Assembly: GCA_025355835.1 (NCBI GenBank)
Contig: JANXYW010000395.1
Span: forward strand, 1-6,228
Direction: 5' to 3'
DNA length: 6,228 nucleotides
Source: Chloroflexota bacterium
GTDB lineage: Bacteria > Chloroflexota > Dehalococcoidia > DSTF01 > JACRBR01
Shown: one piece after another, positions 5,514 to 6,228 of the stretch
How the letters are laid out: every line of letters begins with the position of its first letter
How positions within the stretch are numbered: position 1 is the first letter of the stretch
Program-made: the position numbers and the translations under genes
Notes under the pieces: model-generated
Seen by the model: only the letters and a program-made list of their open reading frames with translations
What the model was told of the DNA's origin: nothing
Databases searched by the model: none

Positions 5514-6206
5514 CTACATCGCGAACCGCTCCCGCAACAGCGCCTCGGCCACAATCAGATCCTCAGGCGTCGTGATCTTGAAGTTCGATGCGGCGCCCTC
5601 GTAGACGCGCACCTCGTGGCCCATCGCCTCGACGAGCGCCGCATCATCGGTCGCGGCCGATGTCGCCCGCCCGTGCGCTTCGAGCAGCAGCGCGCGATCG
5701 AACACCTGCGGCGTCTGCGCCAGCCACATCCGCGCACGCTCCGGCGTCGCTCGCACGGTCGGCGGATCGCCATCAACTTCCTTCACCGTGTCGCGCGACG
5801 GGATCGCGCAGAGCGCCGCGCCGGTCTCGCGCGCCAGCGCCACACCGCGCTCGATCAGCTCCGGCGTCACCAATGGCCGCGCCGCATCGTGAATGACGAC
5901 GATCGCTGCATCTCCCGCCGCATCGATGCCCGCACGCACCGACTCCTGCCGCGTTTCGCCGCCCGGCACCACCGCCATCACATTCGTAAACCGCCATTCG
6001 GCGCAAAGATCGCGCACGCGCTCAACGGATCGCGGCGACGCCACCACCACCACGCCGTCGATCGCGTCACAGCGTTTGAACGCTGCCAGCGTCCACACAA
6101 GCAGCGGCCGCCCCATCAGCGCCGCAAAGATCTTGTCGAGCCCATCCATCCGCTCACTGCGCCCAGCAGCCACGACGATCCCAACCGCAGATCCCTCGAG
6201 CATCAT
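5514..6206 (-). CDS. ispD: 2-C-methyl-D-erythritol 4-phosphate cytidylyltransferase
   Basis: IspD joins CTP and 2-C-methyl-D-erythritol 4-phosphate to give CDP-methylerythritol, the third step of the MEP isoprenoid pathway, in the cytosol. The 230-residue length is normal and all landmarks are present: the CTP-binding VVAAGRSERM (11-20) with Arg19, Lys25 in GLDKIF, GGETRQESVRAG (82-93), the metal/CTP motif HDAARP (106-111), RDTVKEV (138-144), QTPQVF (164-169), TDDAALVE (186-193) and NFKITTPEDL (208-217) with the substrate-side Lys210. The start at 6206 is supported by AGGA (6214-6217) 7 nt upstream; the adjacent ATG at 6203 would serve almost as well. No ispF follows: the next 395 bases are noncoding and the next gene is methionine-related. 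A TGA at the window edge (6226-6228, minus strand) might be the stop of a closely spaced upstream gene, but too little is visible to say. Confidence 0.96.
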   Translation of the reverse strand: MMLEGSAVGIVVAAGRSERMDGLDKIFAALMGRPLLVWTLAAFKRCDAIDGVVVVASPRSVERVRDLCAEWRFTNVMAVVPGGETRQESVRAGIDAAGDAAIVVIHDAARPLVTPELIERGVALARETGAALCAIPSRDTVKEVDGDPPTVRATPERARMWLAQTPQVFDRALLLEAHGRATSAATDDAALVEAMGHEVRVYEGAASNFKITTPEDLIVAEALLRERFAM

Positions 6207-6213
6207 CCAAAAA

Positions 6214-6217
6214 TCCT
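6214..6217 (-). promoter_or_regulatory. Ribosome binding site of ispD
   Basis: On the minus strand AGGA lies 7 nt before the ATG at 6206 and 10 nt before the ATG at 6203. The spacing favours the first ATG. The promoter must lie beyond the window. Confidence 0.6.
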
Positions 6218-6228
6218 ACGACGTTTCA

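Overview
The window is a GC-rich bacterial chromosome segment. Gene spacing is tight, start codons overlap upstream stops, and the long open frames in other registers are the usual by-product of high GC. The gene content (a SPASM radical SAM protein, a DUF2079 membrane protein, a YitJ-type homocysteine methyltransferase/MTHFR fusion, and a start codon that may be leaderless) would fit an uncultured Chloroflexota-like bacterium. That placement is only an impression and cannot be proved from the window.

Plus-strand block, 1-2920: five genes form one translationally coupled chain. In order they are the C-terminal end of a radical SAM/SPASM protein (cut by the window edge), a DUF2079 polytopic membrane protein, a short family 2 glycosyltransferase, and two unrecognised small membrane proteins of 84 and 60 residues. 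Every junction overlaps (34, 4, 4 and 17 nt), and the last three starts have clear Shine-Dalgarno sequences. The combination points to an envelope or lipid-linked glycan job. The substrate cannot be read from the sequence.

2921-3252 is a 332-bp gap between converging transcription units. It holds one good compound hairpin near the end of the minus-strand gene and no convincing gene.

Minus-strand block, 6206-3253: ispD (MEP isoprenoid pathway) is upstream, followed by a 395-bp gap and then the bifunctional homocysteine S-methyltransferase/methylenetetrahydrofolate reductase (methionine and one-carbon metabolism). The gap holds three GC-rich hairpins, one of them inside a larger nested inverted repeat. 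They look like dispersed intergenic repeat elements. The gap ends with a TATACT -10-like box only 6 nt before the methyltransferase ATG, with no Shine-Dalgarno, which suggests a leaderless mRNA. The two minus-strand genes have no obvious functional link.

I found no tRNA, rRNA, CRISPR array, insertion sequence or phage gene. Nothing here amounts to a demonstrably new system. The least explained parts are the DUF2079/glycosyltransferase/small-membrane-protein cassette and the hairpin cluster.
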